This document shows, piece by piece, positions 36,416-48,320 of a DNA stretch of 64,000 nt (the first letter of the stretch is position 1; every line of letters starts with the position of its first letter). The notes under the pieces were generated by a model. That model searched no databases. It was given only the letters and a program-made list of their open reading frames with translations, and was not told the origin of the DNA. This DNA comes from Anoplolepis gracilipes. Its lineage: Eukaryota; Arthropoda; Insecta; Hymenoptera; Formicidae. Location: NCBI RefSeq assembly GCF_047496725.1, contig NC_132971.1, positions 11,971,501 through 12,035,500 on the forward strand, given 5' to 3'. Made by a program: the position numbers and the translations under genes.

Positions 36416-36673
36416 CAGTGGAATCTCGAAATAGCGCACAGTACGAGACTTTGATACGCTATAACAATGTTACTTCCATTTTCGTTAAATTCAGGGCTTT
36501 GTGACGGCGTGAGACTTGCACATCTTTTCAAGTACCCCAAGGGAAAGGACATTGCGCTCACAAATCTATGCAACGCGATTAGGTCGTTACTCTCACTTAC
36601 GCTATTAAAGAGTGGTCTATCACGCATAGATATTGTGTGCTCTTTCAAGGTACGCTATTTCGTGATTCCACTA
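36416..36673. mobile_element. pogo/Tc1-like MITE (CAGTGGAATC ends)
   Basis: CAGTGGAATCTCGAAATAGCG at the left pairs with CGCTATTTCGTGATTCCACT at the right, with TA on both sides. It starts 12 bp after the candidate 3' UTR donor of the Ig gene. A related sequence lies at 42397-42773 (shared GTAACGACCTA block). Confidence 0.75.
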
Positions 36674-37039
36674 TAATATATATTTTGTATATTGTATTTT
36701 TATTATAATAAATTAAGCTCTGTATATATACAGTATTCTACAACCGTTATGCAATACTTATAGTGTATATTCTACTACTTATACAATACTTTTACTCGTA
36801 TTTTGCAGATTAAGCTAAAAAATTTAGAAATAAAAAAAACGAAAAGAAAACATAAAAATTAGTACAGTTTCTGGATCAAAGTTGACTAATCATGTTGATG
36901 AATGATAATAGGACCTGTAGCTATACATACATTTAATTTCAGAATTGCTTTAATCAGCAAACTCTAAAAAGGAATTAATTCATATAAGTCTAGTATATAG
37001 AGGAAGTAATTTATTACGTAAAAAAAAGAAAGAAAATAT

Positions 37040-37950
37040 CTTTTTTGAAGTAATTAATGGCCTTAATGACTTTGACATATATTGTCGCTGAATAACATCC
37101 AAAAGGTTTTAGCTGTCGCTAATTATTTATTATAAAGTTATTAACAATTGTATAATAAGAACAAGTATTAAATGTAATAATTTGAATTTTTCCGAGTATG
37201 AATTTTAAATTAGTTGTATATTTAAGACCTTGTTTCGCACTGAAAACAGAGGTTGAATATTGTGGAATGGATTTTGCTTTGCAAAGTTGAAAATCCATAT
37301 GGAACCGAGCAATGATAGATCTTGTTTTGCATTGAAAATAAGAGTCGTGTGGAGTGGATCTCGCTTTTTATGAAAAATTGAAAACCCATAGAACCGTGCA
37401 ATAATAAAAGCACAATAACAAATATGGTTTCCTGTAGGTTTTCAACTTTTCACAAGAAGCAAGATCCATTCCGACACCATTCAGACACCACACCTGCTTG
37501 CAATGCGAAATGAAGTCTATTATTACTCGATTTCACATAATTTTTAAACTTTTCACGCAAGCAAGATGGTACAATTCTACATTTGCCTTTTTATTGTTAA
37601 TTTCTGTTCTTGAATAAAAATTAGGTTTGAGTTAAGTTAGAATTTTTTTAGGATTAGAACATAGGAGAGAGGGCAGAGCTTCTCTCCATCTACGCATTGA
37701 TTTAAATAATTAAGTATATAACTAATATAAAATTCGAAGAAATTTAGATAATCGCATTTAATATTTGTTTCTTTAATTATTAATTATTTTTTAATAAATA
37801 GCGATGGTTAAAACCTTTTTGATGTTACTCAGGATTATGGTTTTAACAACAAATGTATAAAAAGATCATTAAAGCTGAATCCTTTAAGCTGAATGTTAAT
37901 ATTTACTGCAGCATACTTTCATTAAAAATCTTAACTTTGACATAATTGCC
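37040..37950. repeat. Complex repeat: large inverted arms around ~95-bp repeat units
   Basis: The left part (37060-37240, e.g. CATCCAAAAGGTTTTAGC) is the inverted counterpart of 37695-37880 (e.g. GGTTAAAACCTTTTTGATGT). Between lie direct copies of a ~95-bp unit (37235-37320, 37320-37400: TGCATTGAAAA...GGATCTCGCTT...GAAAAC CCATA) and inverted copies (37425-37510, 37515-37570). Then comes a GGAGAGAGGGCAGAGCTTCT segment at 37660-37695. Related copies: 9590-9830, 49890-50140, 55490-55700, 63735-63960. Confidence 0.6.
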
Positions 37951-38297
37951 AGAAGATTTTTTAACAATCGTTGTTTAAGTAACATATTGGAAACAAAAAT
38001 AAAGACTTATGTAAATTAAGATTCGAAGGTAGAATGACAATAAAAATTTCAATATTAAGCATAGTTTATATAGTTATTATTGCACCACATTCTGTCTTAT
38101 TTTACAACGAAGATATTACGACACATAGAAAATAAAATACATATCATGCCACAATATAATGACGAATAGTAAACCAAAATTCCGAAAAGAGAACGAGAAA
38201 CTGTATTTATCTTTATATACATAGCACAACAAAATAAAAAAAGTATATATATATACGTCGACTTTGACGTACTTTTTAGGATAATTAATAACTCATT

Positions 38298-38360
38298 TCA
38301 AACTTTTTGAAAAACATTTGGAGTTTCGCGGATGATATCGGCAGTAGTGTCAGTTGCCAT
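38298..38360 (-). CDS. Possible small-ORF gene, 20-residue peptide
   Basis: On the minus strand an acceptor (CGATTTCAG) precedes 38373. Thirteen bases later an ATG in strong Kozak context (A at -3, G at +4) opens MATDTTADIIRETPNVFQKV, then TGA. A matching consensus donor (GAG then GTAAGT) lies at 38766/38765 after a GC-rich segment that looks like a 5' UTR exon; an in-frame stop sits upstream in it. The peptide has balanced, non-repetitive codons and the surroundings are A+T rich. It may be a true small ORF or the first coding part of a gene whose later exons I could not find. I do not recognise the peptide. Confidence 0.35.
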   Translation of the reverse strand: MATDTTADIIRETPNVFQKV

Positions 38361-38373
38361 AGTTGTTCTAAAC

Positions 38374-38602
38374 CTGAAATCGACGAAAGAATTTTGAAGC
38401 ATCTTTTGTAAAACGATAAACAGAAAAAAAATATTATACAACATTTACTTCAATTCACGTTTTCTTATAAAAACAACATATATACCTTGTAATTTCGAAA
38501 TCATTCGGATTCGAATATACATATATGTTCATTAGATATTTTCGATTTGTTTTTATGTGCTAAAACCGCTGTATCAATTTTGGCACTGAGTTCAGGAATA
38601 TA

Positions 38603-38639
<37 letters not shown>

Positions 38640-38684
38640 ATTATATACATTAATTATATACATTATTCATTTTTTTTAGAGTCT

Positions 38685-38720
<36 letters not shown>

Positions 38721-38765
38721 AGACTCTAAAAAAAATGAATCAAAGGAAGAGCGTAATTTACTTAC
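38374..38765 (-). other. Possible intron of the small-ORF gene
   Basis: 392 bp with consensus GTAAGT..TTTCAG ends on the minus strand. Holds an AT microsatellite (38604-38637) and the palindrome at 38665-38740. Confidence 0.3.
38665..38740. repeat. 76-bp perfect palindrome containing an AT run
   Basis: ATTCATTTTTTTTAGAGTCT on the left and its exact reverse complement on the right, with an uninterrupted (AT)n centre. Would extrude easily as a cruciform. Confidence 0.9.
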
Positions 38766-38930
38766 CTCGAAACGCAGGTGCAATATGCAATATAATGGGG
38801 GGGCCTAATCCGCCATCGGTCGCGCTACTTTTTGCGACATCGTCGATCACATAGAATCAATTACCGCGACTGAGGCAATGCGCGTAATCAGTACTACAGC
38901 GCTATGTTGTAATTAGAAAAATTTTGACTT
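38766..38930 (-). promoter_or_regulatory. GC-rich candidate first exon/promoter of the small-ORF gene
   Basis: The segment is far richer in G+C and CpG than its surroundings (CCGCCATCGGTCGCGC at 38809-38824, a run of seven G at 38797-38803). On the minus strand it ends in a perfect donor. Combined with the acceptor at 38374 it implies a 392-bp intron, which holds two AT microsatellites and a 76-bp perfect palindrome. Confidence 0.35.
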
Positions 38931-39575
38931 TTGAAAATTTGAAGGTGTTCATTTGCCCTACAGGACTGACAGCGAGTTAAACAGTAAATAATTTTTTTCC
39001 AATTTCAATAAATCCGTGAAGAGGTTAAAGTTACATACATATAATAAGAAGATTAAAAGATTATATATAAATAAGAAAAAATGGTTTAAGATATCAATCG
39101 CGTGTTTATTTGTATAATCCAATATTTATAAAAGGGAAGAATTTATTTTATTAAGAATATGGAGTTTTTAACTGTTAGTTATTTTTAATGAGTTTTCAGA
39201 CATTAACACATCGACTCTAAATAGAGATCAACGTAAAAAATGTAAAAGAACGTTTTGAGCTTTAATTATATACATTATTTATAAATATTTTAATATTTTT
39301 TTTATATTGTCGTATTAGAATTATTACTTATAATTACCTCTAGAACATATTATTAAAGTATTGTTAAATGGTTGTGGATGTTTTGTATATCCATATTGCA
39401 ACAATTACATTATTCTAATCAATTTCGCCAAAAAAATCTCTGAAATCACAAAAAATTATCTTAATTATCTTAATAATATAATTCTAATATAATAGCTTCG
39501 AAGAATTAATTAAAATCAATTATTTTATGCAAAGCATATTATAAAACATTTCTTAATTTGTTAATAAAATTTCAG

Positions 39576-39665
39576 GTTTTATATCAGTAGCTTGAACAAG
39601 ATGCAAATGCGGCAGCTATGAAGAAAATCATCTGGACTCTACAATAAACATTTTATCGAATTATG
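39576..39665 (+). other. Possible 3' UTR or alternative last exon of the Ig gene
   Basis: An acceptor (AAAATTTCAG) precedes 39576 and the following 75 bp are richer in G+C than their surroundings. A polyadenylation-type AATAAA lies at 39643-39648. It could be joined from the donor at 36404 as a 3' UTR exon. Joined instead to the stalk exon (35353) it would give a short non-hydrophobic tail (SFYISSLNKMQMRQL, stop), i.e. a secreted form. Both are inferences from splice-like signals. Confidence 0.3.
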
Positions 39666-39699
39666 AACATACACATACACACATATATTTGTATATGTA

Positions 39700-40540
39700 T
39701 ATACACAAAAGCATTTTTGCAATCATTAGAGTGGATAAAAAATTTATATAATATCTCATCTTCATCCTTCATTTATAAGAGAATATTAAAGTTATAAATT
39801 GTAACTATATCTTATAATTATTAATATTCGGCCATAGTGAAAGTAATTAATAAATTGTTAGTAACAAATGATAAAATAATTATAAACGTTTGTATAAATT
39901 TTATAAAATTATTATTTATTATTTTTCTTTTCATTTTTTTTTATCAAAATTTTATTATAATAAAATGCATACCATTTTGATTAGGTTTTGATTCTTAAAG
40001 TTTCTTATCTTTTTAATTAACAATAAATATAATTTTGAATTAAAGCCCGTACATTAAATGAAAAATAAAGTTATATTTGGCGTCATTTTTAATACATGTA
40101 CGTGCTTGTTTGTATGTATTGTAAACATGTGTTTTTTTAATTACTCTATAAATTGTTTAATTTTTCTTTATACACATATGAATTGAAAAAAAAGAGTGTT
40201 ATGTTTTTTTCTGATATTCTTTTTGATGATATTTTTTTAATATGAATAAATGGAAATTTTATAATAATTTCAAAAATTTTACATTATTTGTAATAACCTA
40301 TTTATGCAGGTTATTAAAAATAATATAAACATAGAATATATAATTCAATTAAAAATAACTATTAAAAATATAAATATGAAATTATTTACACGCACGCAAA
40401 TGTGTGTATAAACATATTTGTACGTGCATGTGTGTGTATGTACATATAATTTGTATAAACAAATATTTTCATTTAACTTTAAAATATTTAGCAAAATTAA
40501 GAAAGAAAGAGTGTGTGACATTTTAAAATTTGCTACAATA
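39700..40540. other. A+T-rich non-coding sequence
   Basis: Nothing recognisable apart from AT/GT-rich simple sequence. Confidence 0.35.
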
Positions 40541-40543
40541 ATT

Positions 40544-40548
<5 letters not shown>

Positions 40549-40623
<75 letters not shown>

Positions 40624-40645
40624 TGGGAGAGAAAGAGAAAGAATG
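40549..40645. repeat. (GA)n microsatellite
   Basis: Long GA run with few interruptions; gives a false Arg/Glu repeat ORF. Confidence 0.95.
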
Positions 40646-40672
40646 TAAACAATAATACTTTGGCAGCGATAT

Positions 40673-40816
40673 TCGTAGTCCGTTCTTATATTATATTTAA
40701 AATCAACTTAAATGTGATTTTAGGTCGTTTTAAGATTCTATCCAACCAACGAAATAGCCATATCACATTTTCAGATTTTACTTAAGACAATCTTAAATAT
40801 AACAACGGACTACGAA
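40673..40816. mobile_element. ~145-bp MITE with CGTAGTCCGTT ends
   Basis: TTCGTAGTCCGTTCTTATAT at the left, TATAACAACGGACTACGAAG at the right. Inner stretches (TTAAAATCAACTTAAATGTG / CACATTTT...ACTTAAGACAATCTTAA) also pair. Confidence 0.8.
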
Positions 40817-41714
40817 GTTTATGAGACATATTCTATATTGATTACACATATAACCAGCAAATTGCGCGCAATCTGCCAGCAAACAGAATAAATAGCCAGT
40901 AAATTCAATCAGAATTTTAGCAACTTTGTGATAGATTGGCATCAATCACTGTTCACATCAAACGTGTTTTGCTAGCAAAGCTTGCTGACTTGACAGAAAA
41001 TGGGTAGCAGAAATTGAATAGGATTTATACACATCCAATCAGAGAGCAAATTGGTAGCAAAAACGAAAGGTTTTTTTATAGCGCTTTGAACTATTTCAAT
41101 AGAATAGTAATATAAATCATAATATAAATATTAATATAGAAGCTTTTAATACTTCAGGAATACAACTAAACAAAAATTATAAGTGCAATAATTGAATATA
41201 CAAGTTCATAAGGGTTATTAGTGAATAAGGATGAGTAATCAATAATTGTGATTAATTGTAACCTCTTATAAATATAAAATGTATATAACATATGTCATCG
41301 TAGTTATATCTCACATAGCACAAAAACATTTGGTTCAATTTTTAACTAAATAATAAAATAAATTATAAAAATAATTAAATTTAATTTATAAAACTCAAGA
41401 TATAATTTATATGAGAATTAAACTTCTATTGCTTCAAATAGGCAGTAAAAAAACGATTATTTATTATCCTACCGATTTCAGTTTAATAACCTAATTCTCT
41501 TATTGGATTTGTATCAGATAAAATCAGAAATTAAACTGATAGAAACAGTTATTTAATCTTATATTATTAGTCGCGTCTACAGACTTTATATATATTTCCA
41601 TTCATATAACAGAAATTTGAATAAAATACTTCTCGTAGCGGTAAGTGAAGGAATTATCAAATCAAATATTAAAAACTTTCTAATACAATCTACATTTATT
41701 TGAATGCTTAGAAC

Positions 41715-41965
41715 AGGCAGATCATGTTCAGCTTCTGCTGCCAATCTGCTATTATATTGCATGCAGGTAGATCTTGTTTCGGTTTCGGCTGTCAATCTGC
41801 TAATTAGTAGAGGGGGGGGGGGAATTCATGCGCGTATACAAACCCTGCTCAGTTTCTGCTGTCTATCGTCAAGTTATGTTAACAAATTCTACTTGATTTA
41901 CGCCGCTAATCTGACATCAAGTCATGTTAAATCTTATTCGGTTTCTGTTGCCAATCTTTCGACTT
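41715..41965 (+). repeat. Decayed tandem repeat of ~42-55 bp units
   Basis: The block TTC(A/G)G(C/T)TTC(T/G)GCTG(C/T)CAATCTGCTA recurs at about 41726, 41778, 41854, 41896 and 41938 with increasing divergence. One frame stays open over 41704-41967 and repeats S-A-x-N-L, but there is no sign of a gene. Confidence 0.6.
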
Positions 41966-42396
41966 GATCGGTAATACAATTCCTTTTAGCTGACAACGAG
42001 CTTTTAGCAGATACTTAGGAAATCTGTTCAAATAGCTTTTAAATTTTGTATAATAATGTTTATTTTTTAGATAAAAGTTAATAATTGTTATTAAAATATG
42101 AGTTAAAGTATAAATTACGCATATATGTATACGCCTATATAAGTATACACATATAAATGTGTATATTTTGTGTGTATGTAGCTTATATAATAAGAAACAC
42201 AAAACTCTAATTGTATATAATATTTGTACATAGTAATTGTATATAATTTGGATATACTAAAATTGTAATTTATTTGCTTCATAAACTGCAATAGGTGACC
42301 AAAATTTAGACTAAAAATGCAACAATAAGCACAATTATATTCATCAATTACTAAAATTAGTATTAGATTGTAAAAAAAGTGGTTAAAAAACAAATT

Positions 42397-42773
42397 ACAC
42401 TGGAACCTCTCAATACTTCGAAAGAAGATTATATCCCTTCACGCGCTAAGCTATGCGTTAAGCTCCCAAGTAACGTGAGAAAAGGTAACGACCTAGCCGT
42501 AGTAATGCACAGAGTTGTGTACTCAATAGGTCTGTCCTTTTTTAGCTGAACTGGCTGCACTAATTTAGAATTTAATTTTTTATTTCCACATTGGAAAAAA
42601 AAAGACCAGACCTAATATCTTCTCCTACAGCATAGAAAAGACATCCAAGTGTTGCGAATAACCGTCGAGTAAAACAATACCTTCTATGGTCTTAAACTGA
42701 ATAGAAGATAATCTTATTATAGTATACTAAAACCCCATGTGTGTATGTGTGGTCTATTTCAAAGTTCCAGTGT
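42397..42773. mobile_element. Inverted-repeat element with ACACTGGAAC ends
   Basis: Left ACACTGGAACCTCTCAATAC, right TTTCAAAGTTCCAGTGT. Contains AAAGGTAACGACCTAGCCGT, related to the inner part of the MITE at 36416-36673. Confidence 0.55.
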
Positions 42774-43297
42774 ATATTTAATGATTTTATAGACATTTGT
42801 CACTTAATGACGGTCATAAAAAATAAATATACTTTATCCGATACTAGGCAAACCCCTTTTTTGTAAAAAAGTACTTTTTGTATTGCTAATAATAAGTGTA
42901 AGTGGTATAAATATTTCGAAATATGTGACAAATGGATTATATAAATAAGAATATATTAAATATATGTTTTGATAAAGTCAACATCTTTGATGTAATTAAC
43001 ATATTCTAGGACCACATGCTTAATTCCATAATTAATTATAGCAATAAAGGTAACTATAAAGCAGAAATAAATTATTCCTTGCGCCAAATTTTATGCTTCT
43101 ATAATACAAAGTGTAATTTTTTATTTTTTTTTATTGATTTTTTGTGAAAAGATCATTTACCAGAGCATTTCAAAATACATAAACAAGATGACAAGACTGT
43201 CATGAGAATACATGTATAATTATATATGATTATGTAATTGTATATAATTATATAATTGTACATTATAATTGTATGCCATATTGTAATTATAATCTGT

Positions 43298-43339
<42 letters not shown>

Positions 43340-44183
43340 CACATAATATTTTTCTACATCTAAATACATATTCTCCATATGTATTTAGATGTTCCACCTG
43401 CACTAATTTCTCCGCTGTTGGAATCGATATCTTAATACACTGAAAGGAATAAATACCTAGATTATGAAGAATATGTAGAAATGTTATATTATATATATAT
43501 ATATATATACGTATATATGTATATATATATGTAAATGTTACAGGTTGTAATTACAATTATATATGAATACATATATTCATAGAATATATATTTATATATA
43601 ATAATAACTCATGACAGGTTTGTTACCTTATTTATTGAAATGTATTTGTAAAGAATACACATCTACATGTATATTTCTAATTATCGTATTCTTTTCATTG
43701 AAATCTTCACGAATAATATGATTTTAAGAAAAAAATTGATATTTTTAATAGACTTAATTAAATGTCAAATATCCATATTATAAAAACTCTTAAGACTAAA
43801 CAATATTCCTATAAAGGTTTTCTTTCGTACAGTTTCTACTCTTCTTTTCTAATAACACATTTGCAGAATAAAATAGTGTGCTGCGCATTTTGTCTTCCTC
43901 TATAGAAATTATGATACTTAATTATATTTATCTCGCACGATTATCTAAGTGTCCACTTTATATTAATTTAAATTTAGAAAAACAAAATTAATTTTTTATT
44001 AAATTCTTTTTAAGATTATATAATATATATCTTGTAGTCAATTTTTTCTAAAACTCTTATACTGCAATATCTTCCTTAATATTTTCATTGTTCTCAAGTA
44101 CATAAGGCTAAATAAATTAACATTATAAATATTATATTGAAATATTATATTGCAACCATAAATTTATAGAATAGATTGAACAC

Positions 44184-44306
44184 TGCGTGTGTGCGTGTGC
44201 AGGTGCATGCGTGTGCAATTTATATGAGCGAGCATGTGTGCGTGCGTGCGTGTATGTGCGTGTGTTGTGTGTGTATATGAGCATATATGTGCGCGCGCGC
44301 ACGTAT
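44184..44306. repeat. Degenerate GT/GC alternating purine-pyrimidine tract
   Basis: GTGTGTGCGTGTGCAGGTGC... ending in GCGCGCGCGCACG; over 100 bp of mostly alternating purine-pyrimidine sequence, prone to Z-DNA. Confidence 0.8.
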
Positions 44307-45467
44307 AATATAATATTATAGAATTATTTTTATTATAAAAATCATACATTTACAAATCATATATTTTTATTACAAAAATAAATCAATTTTACGTATTTTA
44401 ATTAATCAAGGTATTGCATTGTACACATTGTACAATTTTTACATGATAAATATACTTTCCATTTATCTTATTATATACAAACAATCGATTTGAACTAATT
44501 TAAGTCGATATCAGAATCGTTAAATGTAAATGAAAAAAATCTGTTCTGCGTATGTAGTATTAGAATAAAGATGAAACTAAAAGAAAAGTTAAAAATAGAA
44601 ATGATTTGGTCTCATAAGTTCAAAAATGCAAACTTGATTTAAACCTACAGAAAACATGTAGAGAAAACACATGCTAAAGTACGCACAGGGATAGAAATGC
44701 CTTATGGTTGTATATAGTCCTTACAAAAAAAGACTATTAAATTAAAAATATTTAAATATTTATACTTTATGGATAAAAATATTAATATATTTATATTTTG
44801 CGAATATAAAAATGAGTAAGATATAAACACAAAACAGTTAAACAACAATATATTTTTAATTTAAAAGAGATGTAAAGATTTAAACGGCCGAAAATTAGAT
44901 TCAAATGTTGCTTGTGGACGAACAAATAAACATATATAAATTTTTTTTTATCATATTGTTAATGTTTTCTTAACAAATAAAATTAACTTAAAAAATTACC
45001 AAAAAACTGAAAAAATATTAATAATTAAGAGAGATATTGAAGGCAACTGTACGATTGAGTTTAAGAGAGTCAAATTTGATTTGTCGAGATTTGCGCACTG
45101 CTTTGTTCTTGCCATGATTTCGGTTAAATGAGTTAAAATTTTTCAACTTTTTTGGTGCCATTTTATTGGTAAGATCTCTTTCATAAACTGATCCTAAAAT
45201 CTGAGAAAGAACATCAAAAATAAAAAAAAGTTTGAAAACTTTAAGTTATTTGCTGTTAAAACGATTTTAAAAAATAAATCTTTATATGTAAAAAGGTTTA
45301 TTTTCAGAACAATTCATTACCTTTATTTTAAAAAAATCAAATCAATATCTGTAGCCTTTCTTGAATTATCGTAATAAAATTTACAAAAACTGTTGTTTCC
45401 AGAAAAACGCAATTAAAGTTTAAAAAGAAATTTTTGCCAGAAAATTGATACTTACGAAGCTCAAAAG

Positions 45468-45563
45468 CTATAAAATGATCTCCAGGTTAGCTTCCACTGT
45501 AGTAGCAATTGCAGAACATCGAATTTGAACAATAGAGACACAAAAGACACGAGGGAAAGTAAC
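45468..45563 (-). other. Exon-like patch, unassigned
   Basis: On the minus strand TTTTTATTTTGCAG precedes an open stretch VTFPRVFCVSIVQIRCSAIA ending in TAG at 45468-45470, with G+C above background. No family recognised; could be an old exon or chance. Confidence 0.2.
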
Positions 45564-46925
45564 TGCAAAATAAAAACAAGTTAGTATTTGCACTTTGTCA
45601 GCCGTATACAGTCTTAAATGTTTGGTTCTCCTGAACTCAAATTTGCGAAGTTTAAAGAAAAACAAGTAGGAAAATAATCTTAAAAGATCATACTATCAAG
45701 ATATGTAAAAAATCAATGGAATTTTCCAAAATTTAAAATCTTTACACTCGTCTTAATAATACATTTTTTATAGCTTATATTATTTACTATTATTTCTGAT
45801 TTTTATTTTCGATAAAGAATATATTTGTGAAAAATTTTGAAATTTTCATAAAACTTTAAACATGAATATGCCTTGTATGTAATTTGAAAAAGAAATATAA
45901 GTATTTCCACGGCAAAGATATGTACAACTCCAAATTCCAGTAGAAATTTTAAATATTTACAAATAATTTATAAATCGTAATAAAAACTAATATAAAAAAG
46001 TTTTACATTAATTATCTTGAATACTTAAAAACTTTTACAAAAAAAATTAAAAATTTTGTCATTGTGTTTTTTTTATTGTAACAATATTATGTTTATATAA
46101 GAGCACATGTAAAAATTTCTTATTAGAATAATTTTTATATAATTTTATGTAAATTGTTAAATTTTTAGTGTCACTTTTTTTTTATGTCACTTTTAAATGT
46201 GACATAAAATAATCCATAATTTTTTTATAATTCTTTTATTACTTTTGAGATATGAATAACATATAAATTTAGACATATATCAAGACATATATATGAGAAA
46301 TGCACTGTATACATAGATCTTATAACATGGATACGCCCTTCCCTGTGGATAAAAAGAGGCAACAGATGTTACATATTTTCTATCTTTTAATCAAATGTAT
46401 GAAGCATGCTCGATGTGACATATTAGAAATGACTGATAGTTTGACTGTTTGACATATGTCAATTGATGTCAGTGTTGTTATACTTACATATAATTTAAAT
46501 TTAAATATTTAATTATATAAGTTTAAATTTGCATATATAAAAAATTTATACTTTTATATTTAAATAACAAAAATGGTAATAGGATATAAGTTGTGTAGTG
46601 TATAATTGTGTAGTGTGTCGAAGAAAAAATAGCATTTTTCCTTTCATTCGTAAGTAATTGATAAACGTTTATGATATAAAATGTAATAAAAAACTAACTA
46701 AATACAAAATATGTATTTCTCATAAAATAACTCGTTTGTGTTGAATTCAAATTTAGACTTTTTATATTTTTTTCCGTTTTCTATTTCTCACACTTAACAA
46801 ATTCTTTTTACTGTTAAATTACCAAGAAATAAACCCATATGTAATATTAATGTATAAATATATAAAATATATTAATATTATTTTTTTTATATATATTATT
46901 TTTCATATTTATTATTTTCATCAGG

Positions 46926-47020
46926 CACTGTGTCCGCCACTTGTGCCACGTTTGCACAATAGTCTTCATGGAAATAGAAGGACAAAAGATATTACTCTCT
47001 GGCTCTATCAACTCGGTACC
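46926..47020 (+). other. Exon-like patch, unassigned
   Basis: Preceded by TTTATTATTTTCATCAG and balanced in base composition; the + strand reads LCPPLVPRLHNSLHGNRRTK then ITLWLYQLG before a GTACCA. The minus strand is also open here. No family recognised. Confidence 0.2.
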
Positions 47021-47097
47021 ATGATTATAGCCATAAGGCATATCCATATTTATAAGTTCTATGACTATATGTATATGCTCTAATATGTGCAATATCT

Positions 47098-47098
<1 letters not shown>

Positions 47099-47143
<45 letters not shown>
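47099..47143. repeat. (AT)n microsatellite
   Basis: Long AT run following GATATATA; flanked by inverted TATCAAGAT/ATATCTTGATA-like sequence. Confidence 0.9.
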
Positions 47144-47146
<3 letters not shown>

Positions 47147-47149
47147 ATT

Positions 47150-47941
47150 CATATATCAAGATAGTTGTCTCCGAGTGTATATGTATGTATGTACATACAT
47201 AGTGTTAGACGTGCCTTAGCATATAAATTTACTCAAATAATCTAAACGCATATTTATAAGTGAAAAGACTTATACGCAAGTTACATCAGTCATTTGTCAG
47301 CCGAAAGTCGTGGAGGAACTAATTTCAGGCCCTTTTAGGCTACTCCTCGGACTTGCTATACATATATCGGTTAAAGCGGACGTTATTTGCCGCTTATCAA
47401 AATTGAAAAAAAATACAATTTTTTCCTTGTTAGTATTAGTAAAAATTGTAAGTTTATTAATATTTTTACTTCTCGAATAACTAACAGCCAGAATGCGCGA
47501 AAATTTAAAGACGAAGCACGGGCATAGAATATTCCTTGACATCTAGGTAAATTCATATGTTAAGGCATTTCTGATCCCATGTGTACATACGTAATTAATA
47601 TCATACGTAATAAATATAGACTGCGCATATTTATTTAATCGTATAAAAAAATCATGCACCAAAATTAGAAAGAAATCGACAATGTTTGAAGAATCTATTT
47701 ATATATTTCTTTTTAACTAGAGTAAAATCTCTTATTACTTTAGTAACCTTAATTTTATATTTAAAAGAGAAAATTGAATTTTTAAATCTTACATTTAAAA
47801 GAGAAAATTTTCCAAAACTATTTTCCTTTTTTTTTAATTTTGGTGCAACGCTTGATTAATATATCCAATGCTTATTATGTCTGCATTAAGCACATACTGA
47901 CATCATCGATTCTTTATTACATGAAATATAATATAAGCTTG

Positions 47942-47973
<32 letters not shown>

Positions 47974-48320
47974 TATATTAATATACATATTTACATATTT
48001 ATACATTATAATTCTATAAATTTTTAACATTGATAAAATGGTAAAGATTACAAAAAGTTAAAACTAAAAAAATTATTATAAATTATTTAATGTTACGTTA
48101 AATTATTATAATAAAAAATAAAATTAAATGCTCTATAAACGATTATAGTGCATTAATATATTTTATTTTAATTATATATGTAAGAATTTTTTCTTGAAAT
48201 CCATAGAAATAGTAATATTGTTTTAAAAAATTCAATTCATCAAAAGAAAAGTATTACAACTTTTTATTTACAATAATATACCCAAATATATTCAAAATAT
48301 CCCGAGAAAAAATGGATATA
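47150..48320. other. A+T-rich stretch with one G+C-normal patch
   Basis: 47280-47400 is G+C-normal (GTCAGCCGAAAGTCGTGG) and part of a minus-strand ORF at 47542-47297 that I do not recognise. An AT microsatellite lies at 47942-47970. Confidence 0.3.

Larger units (their letters stand above)
42800..46920. other. A+T-rich intergenic stretch
   Basis: AT microsatellites (43299-43336, 43490-43530), an ACATCTAAATACATAT hairpin at 43357-43393, a degenerate GT/GC tract at 44184-44306, and G+C-normal patches at 45030-45190 and 45465-45660 that I cannot assign. Confidence 0.35.

Noticed and set aside
36397..36676. ORFs on both strands after the Ig stop codon
   Set aside because: Both are readings of the CAGTGGAATC MITE.
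40418..40648. ORF ending in an Arg/Glu repeat
   Set aside because: Produced by the GA microsatellite.
44164..44349. His/Thr-rich minus-strand ORF
   Set aside because: Produced by the GT/GC simple-sequence tract.
45080..45115. Minus-strand ATG at 45115 reads MARTKQ, the start of histone H3
   Set aside because: The match stops after six residues, and the following bases fit H3 only loosely and only with indels; treated as coincidence.
46847..47152. 101-residue minus-strand ORF with Tyr/Ile start
   Set aside because: Its start is an AT microsatellite and the rest matches no known family; kept only as an unassigned exon-like patch.
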